Shown here piece after piece: positions 48,301 to 59,443 of a stretch of 64,000 nt of DNA. The stretch comes from Amia ocellicauda. Its lineage: Eukaryota; Chordata; Actinopteri; Amiiformes; Amiidae. The notes beneath the pieces are model-generated. The model saw only the letters and a list, made by a program, of their open reading frames with translations, was not told the origin of the DNA and ran no database searches. The translations under genes and the position numbers were made by a program. Positions within the stretch are counted from its first letter, which is position 1. The number at the start of each line of letters is the position of its first letter. The stretch spans positions 13,403,676-13,467,675 of the forward strand of contig NC_089869.1 of assembly GCF_036373705.1 (NCBI RefSeq), read 5' to 3'.

Positions 48301-49943
48301 TTCTAATCTATATTAATGATCTGGACTCTGGGATAGTTAGCAAACTTGTCAAATTTGCAGATGATACTAAAATAGGTGGCTCAGTAGATACAATCTTGGC
48401 AGCACAGGCTATTCAGAGGGACTTAGATAACATTCATTTGTGGGCCGACACCTGGCAGATGAAATTCAATGTGGACAAGTGCAAGGTAATACATGCAGGT
48501 AACAAACATGTCCACTATAATTACACTATGGGAGGTACAGATCTAGATGAAGTAACACATGAGAAAAACCTAGGAGTCTATGTGGACTCCTCACTTTCTC
48601 GATCCAAACAATGTGGGGAAGCAATAAAAAAGGCAAACAGAATGTTAGGGTATACTGTCAAAAGTGTAGAATTGAGAACAAGGGCAGTGATGTTCAGACT
48701 GTACAATGCACTAGTTAGAGCTCATCTGGATACTTTGTACAGTTCTGGGCTCCACATTTCAAGAAGGATATCGCTGCTCTAGAGGCAGTTCAGAGGAGAG
48801 CAACCAGACACATTCCAGGTCTGAAGGGAAAGTCCTATTCGGAGAGACTGAGGGAACTGAACCTTTTCACCCTGGAACAGAGGAGACTATGTGGGGACTT
48901 GATTCAGTTCTTCAAAATCATGAAAGGCATCGACCACATCAAACCAGAGGAGCTTTTCCAGATCAGCAGAGACAAAAATGGAAACTGGGCTTCAAGGCAT
49001 TCAAAACGGAAAACTGGAGACACTTCTTTACACAGAGAGTAGTCAAAATCTGGAATAAACTACCCAGCGATGTGGTAGAAGCTGAAAGTTTGGGAACATT
49101 TAAAAATAGACTGGATAGGATCCTTGGATCACTTAGATATTAATGGACACCAAACGAGCATGATGGGTCGAATGGCCTCGTTTGTAGATTTTCTTATGTT
49201 CTTATGTTCTGTCTGCAGGGAATTGCTGGATTATGTGACTGCTATATGTGAATACCCTTTTGTGTTTAAAAAAATTACAAACAGCCCTATTTTGCATGAC
49301 ACACATGCCGACTGAATATGTACTAGGAGATAGCAGGTTCAGGAGCCTGTGGTTGCTAAACAGAATGATGAAGTTAGAATGGGTCGTTGGAAATTGTAAT
49401 GAACTACAAGACTTGGAAAAATACCCATTGATAGGAAGTGTTACTTTGCATCACTCTCAATGCAAGTGATGCAGTACGAGTGCATGCCTGCCGTATGGAT
49501 CCACAGAGGCAAACAAACAGATGTTCTAGTGTCTCCCTCTATTAAATGTGCTGCAGGACATGAATGGAAAAAGATTGCAGAATTTTCAAACTGAAGTAAA
49601 ATGTATTTTTAATAGTGTATGGGTGGGAGTGTCTCTGTATTGGGGACTAGCTCTAGCCTATGTTAGGTGAAGCAGTGGTATACAGACTTTTTGTCTTAAA
49701 TATTAAAACAAATCTTATGTAGTGCTGTATCTACTCTGTACAGAAAACTATCTGGAAAGGTTAGACATTCCTCAGGTCACCAGTAATAAATCATACTTTC
49801 ATTTCAGATGTGGTAACAACTTCTGTGCTACGCATCGCTATGCAGAAACTCATGACTGCACCTACGACTACAAGACTGCGGGCCGGAGGTACTTGCAGGA
49901 GACCAACCCAATAATCAGCGCACCAAAGCTTCCCAAGATCTAA
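39364..49943 (+). CDS. zfand4: AN1-type zinc finger protein 4, 9 coding exons
   Basis: Coding exons: 39364-39547, 41690-41765, 42169-42236, 42454-42640, 42726-42873, 43561-44712, 45584-45638, 46535-46652, 49808-49943. GT-AG junctions and phases agree; 2124 bp, 707 residues (human about 727). It starts MANKKDPPFFNEDNVGPFHY. A ubiquitin-like domain covers about residues 28-99 (ELRVSPFETVISVKAKIQRL, GIPVAQQHLIWNN, GCTLKLVLAMRGGP); a conserved block follows (VTFLVYREGDQLNFF), then a long low-complexity Ser-rich middle in exon 6. The C-terminal AN1 zinc finger has all eight ligands: C647, C650, C662, C664, C669, H672, H678 and C680, and the protein ends SAPKLPKI. The cellular role of ZFAND4 is poorly known; AN1 plus ubiquitin-like domains suggest ubiquitin/proteasome work. 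The finger is split between the last two exons, whose intron holds a CR1 insertion. Confidence 0.95.
41815..41976 (+). repeat. Interspersed repeat fragment, retroposon-like tail
   Basis: CTGCAATGGACTGGCATCCC, then GATCGGCTCCGGCTTCCCCG, then GGATAAGTGGTTTCGAAGAT and a (GGAT)n-like end (ATGGATGGAGGATGGAT). This order of blocks is a very common fish interspersed repeat with a GGAT tail, probably the 3' end of a LINE or a SINE. It lies in the ZFAND4 intron just after the exon ending at 41765. Confidence 0.6.
46665..49213 (+). mobile_element. CR1-type LINE, 5'-truncated, in ZFAND4 intron
   Basis: About 2.55 kb. It opens inside the endonuclease domain (GGLVVGVCYRPPNSD, VIMGDFNFPSLDWESP, DHNMVSFEAF at 46647-47126), followed by a broken linker. 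Next comes reverse transcriptase at 47530-48225 ([34 protein letters not shown]). After a frameshift, 48183-48782 carries [20 protein letters not shown] and the catalytic [10 protein letters not shown] box. A C-terminal segment reads to about 49140. The 3' end has GGTCGAATGGCCTCGTTTGT and a short TTCTTATG repeat, the hallmark of CR1. Several stops and shifts make it inactive. It is more complete than the minus-strand copy at 8.6-10.4 kb. Confidence 0.9.
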
Positions 49944-50832
49944 TGGCTCGAGTGTTGCATGCAACAGTTTTCAAACAAGAAGGAAAAGTAAATGGACTCG
50001 ACTACCAATGTGTGCATTTCACCTGTCTTGCTCTGAAACTTTTGCCAAGCAACAATACAAAAAAAAAAAAGCACATGTAAGTCTGTTATTTATGAATAAT
50101 GTGAAAACTACTGTAGTTTGCATCTTTCATTTGTAGAAAAACAAACAAAATGAAATCTGATGTGTACATAGGTAGTTTTTAAAGAGGCGTATGTTACAAT
50201 GGTTTTAACTTTGACATTGCACGTTATATCTGTGTTTTATTTCATAGAACTGAAGGTAAATTCTTCATCAGACAAGTCTTTAAGAGATGCACTTTAATGA
50301 CTAATCCTTACCATGTAGCCCGGCGTGAGGGGGGGATTGCTTTGTTGTTGTCCTGTTTGTCCTTGTATTGAAGTTTTTTTTTATGTTGTCATGTTTGAAT
50401 ATGTTTTCTCCTCACTGTCCCCCCCCTCTTATGGCACATAATCAAGCATCACTGTTAGGAAAGTGGGTTTTGGCTCCACACTTGAAATTCAGTGCTTTGC
50501 GTTTGCTTTAAAAAAAAATAATAATAATAATCCATATCACCTTGACAGTAAAGCTAGGATGCAATGTAATATTTTATATACAGATATCTATGGTGTGTGT
50601 GAGCGTGTGTTTGTGTGTATGTATATATATATATATATACATGTGTGTGTGTGTCTGAAGTATGGACATGTATATGGCCATCAAGCATACAGTTTTTGGA
50701 ATACTACAAATCTTGTTTGTTGCCATAAAAGATAATTTTAAGTACTTTTTTTCTAATGCCAGAATTTTTTTAAATAATTGCACAAAACTGTTTGCCGTTT
50801 TGCTAAAATTTTGAGTGCTGTTAACGGGGGGG

Positions 50833-50838
50833 AATAAA
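50833..50838 (+). terminator. Polyadenylation signal of ZFAND4
   Basis: AATAAA followed by an A-rich stretch, 890 bp after the ZFAND4 stop. This gives a 3' UTR of about 0.9 kb containing TG and TA microsatellite stretches (about 50595-50652). Another AATAAA lies at about 51511. Confidence 0.55.
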
Positions 50839-52084
50839 ATCTAATTAAAAAAAAAAAAAATCTGTGTTTTATTACTAGTCTACATTTTTGATAGATTACT
50901 TATCTAACTGTGTGCTGAAATAATTTTTAAATTCTTTTTTTTTTTTTTTTAGTAAAACTTTGAAGGACTGATATTTCACTGAAAATCCTGCATAAAGAAT
51001 GTTTGGTGTGTGACCAAATCTTTTAAAATACTGTAAAGTAAAACAAGTTTCTAAGGTGAAATTCTTCTGTTTTTAATGGTTAAAATCAATATCCTGAGTA
51101 CCATATTCTACCTTGAGTCTTTGGAGAGTGCAGCATTGAATCTCTTAAGGCGTTTCATGGACTTTGAACAGGGGGTCTTAGGAACCTTTTTCTTTGTTTT
51201 CTTTTCTTTTCAAATTCCTATGGCATTAGTGAGGAAATTTGACCGTGGTAAGTTTTAATAAGCGATGGTCTTCAGGTAATAAGTAGTTTGTATACAGAGT
51301 ATTATTTTGAAGCAGAGGAAGACCTGCAAATTTAAGAGTACTTAAATAAAGGGAGAAGTTTATCTTTGGAAACCTAGTTAGTCTGTAGAGAGAGAGAGAG
51401 GAAGTACAAAAGATTTTTGGTTTCTGAAGCTGATCGAGATGTAGGTTTTGTTGCATCATGTTACAGAAAACAATGTGCATGTCTTGTTAATATGTATTGT
51501 AAGTATTTACAATAAATTCAGATGATAGTGCTTTAAACTACCATCTTCCTTCGTATTTGCATAACACCACAATTGTTCAATTTCCTAAAACGGTAAAAGC
51601 TACAGATGAAAACCCATTTACATTTGTGTTTTTGGTGATTTGGTTTCTATATGCTTGGTGAGACTTGCAGTTCTCCTGCACCCTGTGATCACCCACAAGT
51701 GATGGTAGGTGAATTTGTCTACACTTTCTTTGTTAGATATCTAGAAAGCAAAGTTTGAATCAAACAGCCAGTTTGCAGAATTTCAATCTCTGAGCCCACC
51801 CTCTTGTATCTGGTCACACAGACATTGTTTTTCCTGGGCAGACCTTGGTCCCCAGGCTGCCCGCTTCCCCACAAATTCAAGCTGCTGAGTTGGTGAAGAA
51901 GCATTCACAGCAATTGTGATAAGATGCACAAGAAGAAAACAAGGATTATGATCTAATTGATGTACTTCCTTTAACCTTACAAGTAAATTATTTACAATAT
52001 GTTTACAATTTATTCTGGGTTTCTAATTTCTTATTCTCAGAGAAGAATAAGATATACTCATTACAGTGGCACTGATATGTGGTA

Positions 52085-52640
52085 GGAGATTTTCTGGTTT
52101 AAATTCAAAGCATTACACCAGTTACAAGCCCAACACGGCACATCACCCAGTCAACACCAACCCAACTGTCAAGCATGGTGGTGGCAGCATCCTGTAATAG
52201 AGGTACTTCTCATGAGCAGGGAATGGGAAGCTTGTCAGGATTGAGGGGAAAAAGAATGGGGGTAAGTACAAGCGTATCGTCGAGGAAAAACTGGTTTGAT
52301 AAGCCAAGAATCAATACTGGGTCAATCAAAAACCTAATTTCAGAAGGACAACCCAAAGTACAAGGTCAAAGCCACACTGGAATAGTTTAACATGAAGAAA
52401 GTAAATGTCCTTGAGTCGTCCAGTCAAAGTCCAAACTTGAATCCAATAGACAATTTACGGAGAGATTTGAAGATTGCAGTCCATTAACGATCCCCAACAA
52501 ACTGGATCAATTTTGTGAGAAAAAGTACACCATCCCACTGTGTAAAGCTGTTAGAAATCTGTCCAAGATGGCAGTAATTGCTACCAAAGGTACTTCCACT
52601 AAGTACTGAATACTGGAGCTGAATACTTTTGCAATCAGTA
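52085..52640 (+). mobile_element. Decayed Tc1-like element relic
   Basis: Fragments of a transposase gene survive in broken frames: the region around 52160 (TGTCAAGCATGGTGGTGGCA) encodes the VKHGGGS box. A later stretch (GTCCAGTCAAAGTCCAAACT to GAATCCAATAGACAATTTA, near 52418-52455) encodes the SSQSPNLNPI-type end of the DDE domain. A C-terminal block near 52570-52606 encodes VIATKGTSTKY followed by TGA. Terminal repeats were not identified. Confidence 0.7.
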
Positions 52641-52776
52641 AATTTAATGTATTTTCTTTGCAGGTTTGGGGACATTCAACTACCTTAATATAAAACAGTA
52701 TTACATTTTATCTTTGTTTTTAATGGTTTATGTGCAGTTTTCTTTGGACACATCTGGATATATTAATTTTAATATA

Positions 52777-53001
52777 CAGCTCTGGAAAAAATTTAGAGAC
52801 CACTGCAAATTGTTCTTCTTAAATCAGCATCTCTACTTGTATGGCAGCCATTCCATTCCATTCATACTTTTATTTGGGAGAAATGTCAGTAGTTTATAGA
52901 ATAAAACAAAAATATTCATGTTACCCAAACACATACCTATAAATAGTAAAACCAGAGAAACTGATAATTTTGCAGTGGTCTCTTAATTTTTTCCAGAGCT
53001 G
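52777..53001. mobile_element. 225-bp MITE, TA-flanked
   Basis: Ends CAGCTCTGGAAAAAATTTAG at 52777 and the complement at 53001, each flanked by TA. Inner parts of the arms (AGAGACCACTGCAAA) are also mirrored. It is noncoding, in intergenic DNA downstream of ZFAND4, and a common fish Tc1/mariner-type MITE. Confidence 0.85.
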
Positions 53002-53511
53002 TATGTATTTCACATCAAGATGAAAAATAGGCCTACAACTGGCTTTCAAAACTGTGTTAGCAATGGCCTGTGTGTAGTCTGATTACAGCTATGTTTAGTG
53101 GCCTCTCTTATCTGCTCCCTGTTAGTCGTGTAGGTTGGGCATTTCCTAGAACAAGCATATGAACTCTGAATTACAGGTCAGTGAGAGACACCAGTAGCAG
53201 GGTTACAGAAGTTCATAAGAAAGGTTTGAGGTACATTTTTACTCTCTCACTCAATATATACACATATATTTGTAGCTGAGAGTATTCACAACCTGCATTT
53301 GGAAAATAAATAACTTTTATTCATTTAGTTAGTTGAGCTTACCGTGTTTGTTTATTATATATTTCAAGTTTGTTGAACACTGAAGCTCAGCCTAGAGAAA
53401 ACTCATTGGATTCAAGCTGATTGGAGCTACTGCATCACTGCATATATCTTTCACTTTTTATTTCTGGGGGTAATTTATTTAATTGTACAGTCTGGTCACA
53501 TAAGGGCCAAG

Positions 53512-53740
53512 ATGTGTGATATCCTCCACAGTAGTGGTTATGACTCTGGACTCCTGATTGGAGGGTTTGTGGGTTCAATCCCAGGTTTGAGACAACTGTT
53601 GTGTACCCTTGAGCAAGGTGCATTACCTGGATATAATTGAATAATTGTATTCCAAAAAAAAAAGTGGTATATGGTAACAATTGGAAGTTGCTGTGGATAT
53701 GTATCAGGGTGTCTGCTAAGAAATATTATAATAATCCTTC
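53512..53740 (+). mobile_element. tRNA-derived SINE (V-SINE-like)
   Basis: The head resembles a tRNA, with an A-box-like TAGTGGTTATGACTCTGG and a B box GGTTCAATCCC (about 53573). A body with ACCCTTGAGCAAGGTGCATT follows, then a tail (GGAAGTTGCTGTGGATATGT...GTGTCTGCTAAGAAAT) like the L2-type 3' end used by vertebrate SINEs. It is degenerate, and a poly-A/TA stretch lies inside. The superfamily name is from memory. Confidence 0.7.
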
Positions 53741-55246
53741 AGAGGACCTGACTGCACTGCCTTAGCCAGTCTTGGTGAAAGAAGCAATAGAAAAGTGGGT
53801 TGTACTGTATTCAGGGTTACATAGCAATGGTTGTCTAGACTTTAAACACTAAAGTAGAAAACTGTAAATTAGTTCAACCTTCTGATATTACTGCATATTG
53901 ATTTCTATTTCCATCTTATTCCATTCTAGGTTTATTTGTGTGTCAGTCACTCTGGTAAACAGGGGTCCCCCTGACCCTTTTCATGGGAATTATGCAATTC
54001 TCTGCTGTGTTGTGAGAGAAGGAGGGACCAAACATTGCAAGCAATGGATAAAATTATTAAAAAAAAAAACTCTTAATAAAAAAGTTGATACTTTGCATCA
54101 CTCAGAATTAAATTGCTATCTTGCAATTTGAAAACTGAATTTTTAAAATAGGAATATAAGCACTCTTGTAGCACATTTTGTTCCTTTTACAAATGCAAAG
54201 ATCATATTTTTCTGCATATCTAGTAAAATATAAGAATATCAATCTAAAAATATATTCTAATTATGGATCCAAAAGATTTAGCAAAATGTACAAACAGAGA
54301 AACGGTTTTTTAAAGACAGCTGTTGGTAATACTTAATATCTTTGGCCACACTTTATACTCTTGATTACTCATCAGTACTGGTAATTCCCCTTTTCCTGTT
54401 TGTTGTTTCTTTCTTTCTTTTTTAATCGATCCTTTATTTCTTTCAGCTGTTTAGAGTAACTTCATACTCTTTTTCCTGGTGAACAGGCCACAGTCTGCTG
54501 GGCAGTGATGTGAGTTTGGGGATTTCCTGTTCCAGCATTCTCTCATTTCTGCAGTAGGTTTTTATCTGTTCACTGGGCAGCCCCACCCTCTTCAGTGGTC
54601 TACAGTAACCTACCGACCTACTGTGCATGGGAGGAGAGCATGTGGACTCCAGACCAGAATACAACCAGAGGAATGTAAGAAAGAGCTTGTTTTAAACCTG
54701 TGCAACAGAAATTTTGTTATTTTTTAACCAACTGCATTTTATGTGTCAGTTTCAAATATGATGTTATTCTTACCCTCCCCCACTCGTGCCTTTGTGTTTC
54801 CATGTCAGATAAAGTCTGTGTTGAGGCATTTCCCTCCAGGAATATTTCAATAAATTTGAGTTGTTGTTTTTCTCTAGAAATGTCTGACTAGGCCTTTGAG
54901 GTATAGCCTTTTGGGGAGTTTGATGGACTAAGTGACTAAAGAATAATTTACTGTTATTATTTTACTCCACACAAATTGATAGGTGCAGGACTTGAATGAT
55001 TACAATATTTTGTACACCATTGTATTATACTGTTCCGAATAAGGTTTTTATTTTCAGAAACATGTAGCGCAGTAAAGATGTCATACCATATAAGTATAAG
55101 TATGTGTATTGAATTTCAATTATCTGTATTTCGTTGTTAGGGTATTTTAATTAGATGGTTAAACAAAATTTTCTTTTCTTAATTTTTTTTTACTTCACTG
55201 CAAAAAAAATAAAAAATAAACCCTTTGGCTTTGTCAATTTGAAGCC

Positions 55247-55286
55247 ATTACAATTACAATTACAATTACAATTACATTACAATTAC
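55247..55286. repeat. Tandem ATTACA hexanucleotide repeat
   Basis: About six units of ATTACA with one 5-bp unit near the right end; located just upstream of the Tc1 relic at 55376. Confidence 0.85.
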
Positions 55287-55375
55287 GATCCAGTCATTAT
55301 CTTTTTTTGACATTTAGTCCCAGACTCTGCTTTATTGAAATGGTTGTCTTACATGTAGAAAATGATAATTATATA

Positions 55376-56108
55376 CACCAATCGGCCATAACATTATGAC
55401 CACCTGCCTAATATTGTGTAGGTCCCCCTTTTGCCGCCAAAACAGCCCTGACCCGTTGAGGCATGGACTCCACTAGACCTCTGAAGGTGTGCTGTGGTAT
55501 CTGGCACCAAGACGTTAGCAGCAGATCCTTTAAGTCCTGTAAGTTGCGAGGTAGGGCTTCCATGGATCGGACTTGTTTGTCCAGCACATCGCACAGATGC
55601 TCGATTGGATTGAGATCTGGGGAATTTGGAGGCCAAGTCAACACCTTGAACTCGTGATTCATCAGACCAGGCCACCTTCTTCCATTGCTCCGTGGTCCAG
55701 TTCTGATGCTCACATGCCCATTGTAGGCGCTTTTGGCAGTGGACAGGGGTCAGCATGGGTACCCTGACTGGTCTGCGGCTACACAGCCCCATACACAACA
55801 AACTGCAATGCACTGTGTGTTCATACACCTTTGTATCATTAACTTTTTCAGCAATTAGAGTTACAGTAGCTCATCTGTTGGATTGGACCACACGGGCCAG
55901 CCTTCGCTCCCCACATGCATCAGTGAGCCTTAGCCGCCCATGACCCTGTCGCTGGTTCACTGCTTTTCCTTCCTTGGACCACTTTTGATAGGTACTGACC
56001 ACTGCAGACTGGGAACACCCAACAAGAGCTGCAGTTTTGGAGATGCTCTGACCCAGTCATCTAGGCCATCGCAATTTGGCCCTTGTCAAAGTCGCTCTGA
56101 TCCTTACT
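55376..56108 (-). mobile_element. Tc1-like element, internally deleted, right end lost
   Basis: Same family as 6402-7254, inverted. The left terminal repeat (CACCAATCGGCCATAACATT) is present after TA. The transposase remnant on the minus strand shows the same central deletion: WSDES continues directly into the HEFKVLTWPP segment (55713-55408), and the C-terminal frame ends AKGGPTQY. The N-terminal part has stops. The other terminal repeat is missing; homology stops near 56108 where an RTE LINE remnant begins. Confidence 0.85.
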
Positions 56109-56124
56109 CAGATCCTTAATTTAT

Positions 56125-57285
56125 ATATATTTAAGCTGGAGGAGTTTTTACAGTCTTGCAAAACTTTTCACAAAGTGTCTCAGATCTGAATAAATCCCAA
56201 ATAAATGGAACAATGCGATTGTCTTCCTCCTTCACAAGAAAGGAGACTAAGGAGAACTATAGGCCTATCAGTCTACTGGCCATTTTATACAAAGAACATC
56301 ACATTCTAGTAGTGGATATCACCCCATGGATCTTTTTCAAGTCATCAGAGAAATATTAGAAATGTAGAGAATATGAGCCTCTGTTGTGCCTGGGCTGTAC
56401 TACAAAAATAGTTCATTCAATCTGTACAAGTTCAGTCATTAGTGGTGTACATAATCCAAACTTTGATATAATCTACATAAATCATATTAACTATACCACA
56501 TCAGCAATCAGACTCCACCAAGATACTGGAAAGATCAAGATCTGCATAGGGGTTTGTCAAGGAGACACAATCTCTCCTGACAGCTTGACTTGAATAAGTG
56601 TTTAAGACTTTGAACTGGGAAGAAAAAATAATCAAGTTAAATGGAGCTCATGTGAACAACTTACAAGTTGCCAATAACATCATCATCTTTCCAAAAACAC
56701 CTGAAGACCTGCAGCTTATAACTGAAGAATTCTCCAATGTAAGAAAACTGGACGTAAAATGAACCTGCATAAAATCAAAGTCACGGTCAGTAGTTTTGTG
56801 AAGGCTAAGGAAATTGAAGTAGATCAGAAGATTCTTGAAGAAGTCAACAGTTAAGTATATCTTGGTCAACAAATCAGTGTTAAAATGGGATGGAGTACAT
56901 TCTGTAAGACATTACACACTATTGAAAAGAAATCTACAAATATGCCTGGATCTAAAAGTATTTGATCAATACATACTACCAGTGCACACTCATGCCTCCG
57001 AAACCTGATCACTAAATGCAAAAATGATACAGATACTGCAAGCAACACAAAGAAGCATGGAAAATGTTTGCTTGGAATAACAATAAGTTATATAACAAAT
57101 ACATGGATCTGAGAACAAACAAAAGTATGTGACATCATTAGAGGAGTGAACACACATTGCAAGAAAAACACATGGACAAAAGAAGCTATAAAATGGAATC
57201 CAAAATATTAAAAAAGACCCAGAAGAAGACCACACAAGAGATGTGTAGATGAAATCAGGAACTTTGCTGTCTTTAGTTTTTAAAG
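56125..57285 (+). mobile_element. RTE/BovB-type LINE remnant
   Basis: Decayed reverse transcriptase in broken plus-strand frames: ENYRPISLLAILYK near 56250, ICIGVCQGDTISPDSL near 56540, then MNLHKIKVTVS, VKMGWSTF (near 56884), KVFDQYILPVHTHASET, and the C-terminal RPRRRPHKRCVDEIRNF near 57216-57265. The RP-R-RP...W/V-D-I signature at the end is typical of RTE elements. Many stops; inactive. Confidence 0.75.
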
Positions 57286-57289
57286 TACT

Positions 57290-58480
57290 TTTAACATTCA
57301 TTATTCAAGAATTGTCCATGAACAATAAATACCTTCACTTGCTGACTAAACTGCTTTTGATGAACAGTCAAATTGTATTGATGTCATTCAGTGTATTTCC
57401 ATATAATCGTTGACCATCAAAGGAATACGAGAACATTTCACTGCCATGTACTATAACTCACTAAACTAAAGAGGCTTACAGATGTACCCTGGGCATGGAG
57501 TTTTGCTTTTGTAAATCAGAGGAAATCAATGTTCTTCCTGTAATTGTCTACTGAAACTGCAATGTCAAGAGCCCCTATCAAAAGAACCCAAGCAGATTAG
57601 AGCTTTATCAATTTAATCTGAGTTATTTACAGCATTATGCAGTCCAAATGTAAAAATTGCATGTTTTGCTTATACACCATCATAATGTCTCCAACCAAGA
57701 GATACAGCTGACTTGCTTCAATTTAGATTTGAGCTATATCTCCCCAGTTTAGATTACCTACTGATTCCAAAGATCTCATTTAGCCTTAATGTAGTGACTA
57801 CCTTACAGAGATGACACAACCTTTCTATATAAAATATAAATCATGCCATCGGCAAGGTAAGCACCCAGAATGGGAAAGAACTGCACATATAGTCTTTTAC
57901 CATGGTTAAAGCCAGCATAATTTGGTAAAACACAGTGAGATAATGTTAATGCATGTATTTGTATGACAAACCATATCCTTCAAACCATCAATCCACAACA
58001 AAGCAAAAGCCAAGAAATAAATCAGATTATGCCAAAGTGTAGTGAAAGCTTAATCTGTAGAGTAAATACAACCACAGGTGACTTTTAATTATTATATTTT
58101 AAATTACAATAGGGAAATATATTGCAGAAGTCACCTTTCTGAAAAAACATTGGTGCAGCTATTTCAATATATTTTTATTATAACACCACCATCTATAACT
58201 GTACTTTTATTATTTTAAATGGATAACAGTCTTACTATAAATATACTGCAGCCAGCTCTCCTACTAGCATTGCTAAAGTGCATTGAGTAACTTGTGCATT
58301 GAGACATATATTGTCCCACAGGTAAATAAACCGAGCAGGACAATTTTAATTTGTATTTTAATAATGGTATAAAGCAGCTGTATGCTTCATCCTACTGGCT
58401 GACTCATACAATTTTAACAGTTTCCCACCCCTAAACAATAGGAAACGGTATTGTATTACTGTAAACTCATTGTGTCTCTG
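57290..58480. other. Gene-free intergenic stretch
   Basis: AT-rich sequence without recognisable exons, RNA genes or clear repeat boundaries. Confidence 0.5.
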
Positions 58481-58499
58481 TGAACCTTGATCTGGGAAA

Positions 58500-59160
58500 C
58501 CCACGGGAGTTTAATGCACACAATAGTGCTCATCCCACCCCGCAGCATCTTCCATAAATCACTGTCAGTGCCAGCTGACCCCACCAAGCCCGTTCCCAGC
58601 GCGCATGCCTGGCTTTCCGATAACACGGAAGTCGGTGACGCACGAATTCAGATGGGGGACTAGGAAATAAACAAAACATCGCCATTGAGTCTGAAAAACG
58701 GGGTGAGTGCAAATATGATTTATTTAATACTGTGCTTTTATGTTGATGGGCTCGATGCATTTTATTAACACGGCACAGCCTTTTCAATTTACGAGCATTA
58801 CAGCTGCTCTTCCTAGGAGTACAGCTGCCCAGTCGGCATTACCGTCGGCATTACACCGAACTGCTGGAACACAATAAAACCAATAGCCCGTCCTTGTCTT
58901 CAGGATTTCTGCGATGTCAGTGTGGATATTTGAATAAAACAGGTTTGACATTTTGCTTAAACGTGAGGATAGAGACGTGTGTGCAATTTAAACGTGCTGT
59001 CACAAGCTGCGAGCAGCGCTATACCTTTGAGCCGAGACGGCGGGGACTCGGACGCTGAGATTAGAGACGGCTGAGGACGGGCTGATGGAAGCAGGACTTG
59101 ACAGACCATAGACGCTCTTCTTCTTCTTCTTCAGCATCATGTTGGGAGATGCAGGTTACA
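58500..59160 (+). promoter_or_regulatory. CpG-richer promoter-like region, possible first exon(s) of an unknown gene
   Basis: Several CpGs and GC-rich stretches (for example GTTCCCAGCGCGCATGCCTG near 58591 and GAGCCGAGACGGCGGGGACT near 59030) stand out from AT-rich flanks. Possible splice donors follow CTGAAAAACGGG at about 58701 (gtgagt) and GGGAGATGCAG at about 59152 (gttaca). The second is preceded by ATGTTGGGAGATGCAG, a possible very short coding start. In the human order MARCHF8 lies beyond ZFAND4, so this could be its 5' end, but no MARCHF8 sequence is visible. Confidence 0.35.
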
Positions 59161-59410
59161 ACTGTATGTATTGCTAGATTTTCGCATGCATGTCATTGGA
59201 GAGTATTAGAGATATCAATATATATATATGTTTGTATTTTTAAACGTGTCTGCACCGGCAAATAACACATTCAATTTGATGCCTATTATTAGGAAACAAT
59301 GGTCTGACACGGTGACACGAGTGACGAGCTGGGTTTTCTTGCTAACACTTTCCCTACCTTCAAAACGAAGCCTTTGTCTAGTGTATAATGACAATCTATA
59401 TCAGATGGTT

Positions 59411-59443
59411 ATTATGATGATGATGATGATGATGATGATGATT
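59411..59443. repeat. (ATG)n trinucleotide repeat
   Basis: About ten ATG/ATT-type units next to short TATA-rich sequence; low complexity only. Confidence 0.8.

Noticed and set aside
47530-48782. Reverse transcriptase frames considered as a host gene
   Set aside because: They belong to the 5'-truncated CR1 LINE: EN/RT motifs, frameshifts, and the TTCTTATG-type 3' end.
53512-53595. Possible tRNA gene with A and B boxes
   Set aside because: The arms do not fold into a good cloverleaf and the sequence continues into a SINE body and L2-like tail.
54443-54664. 73-codon minus-strand open frame
   Set aside because: No recognisable domain, no supporting splice context, and a length expected by chance in 64 kb.
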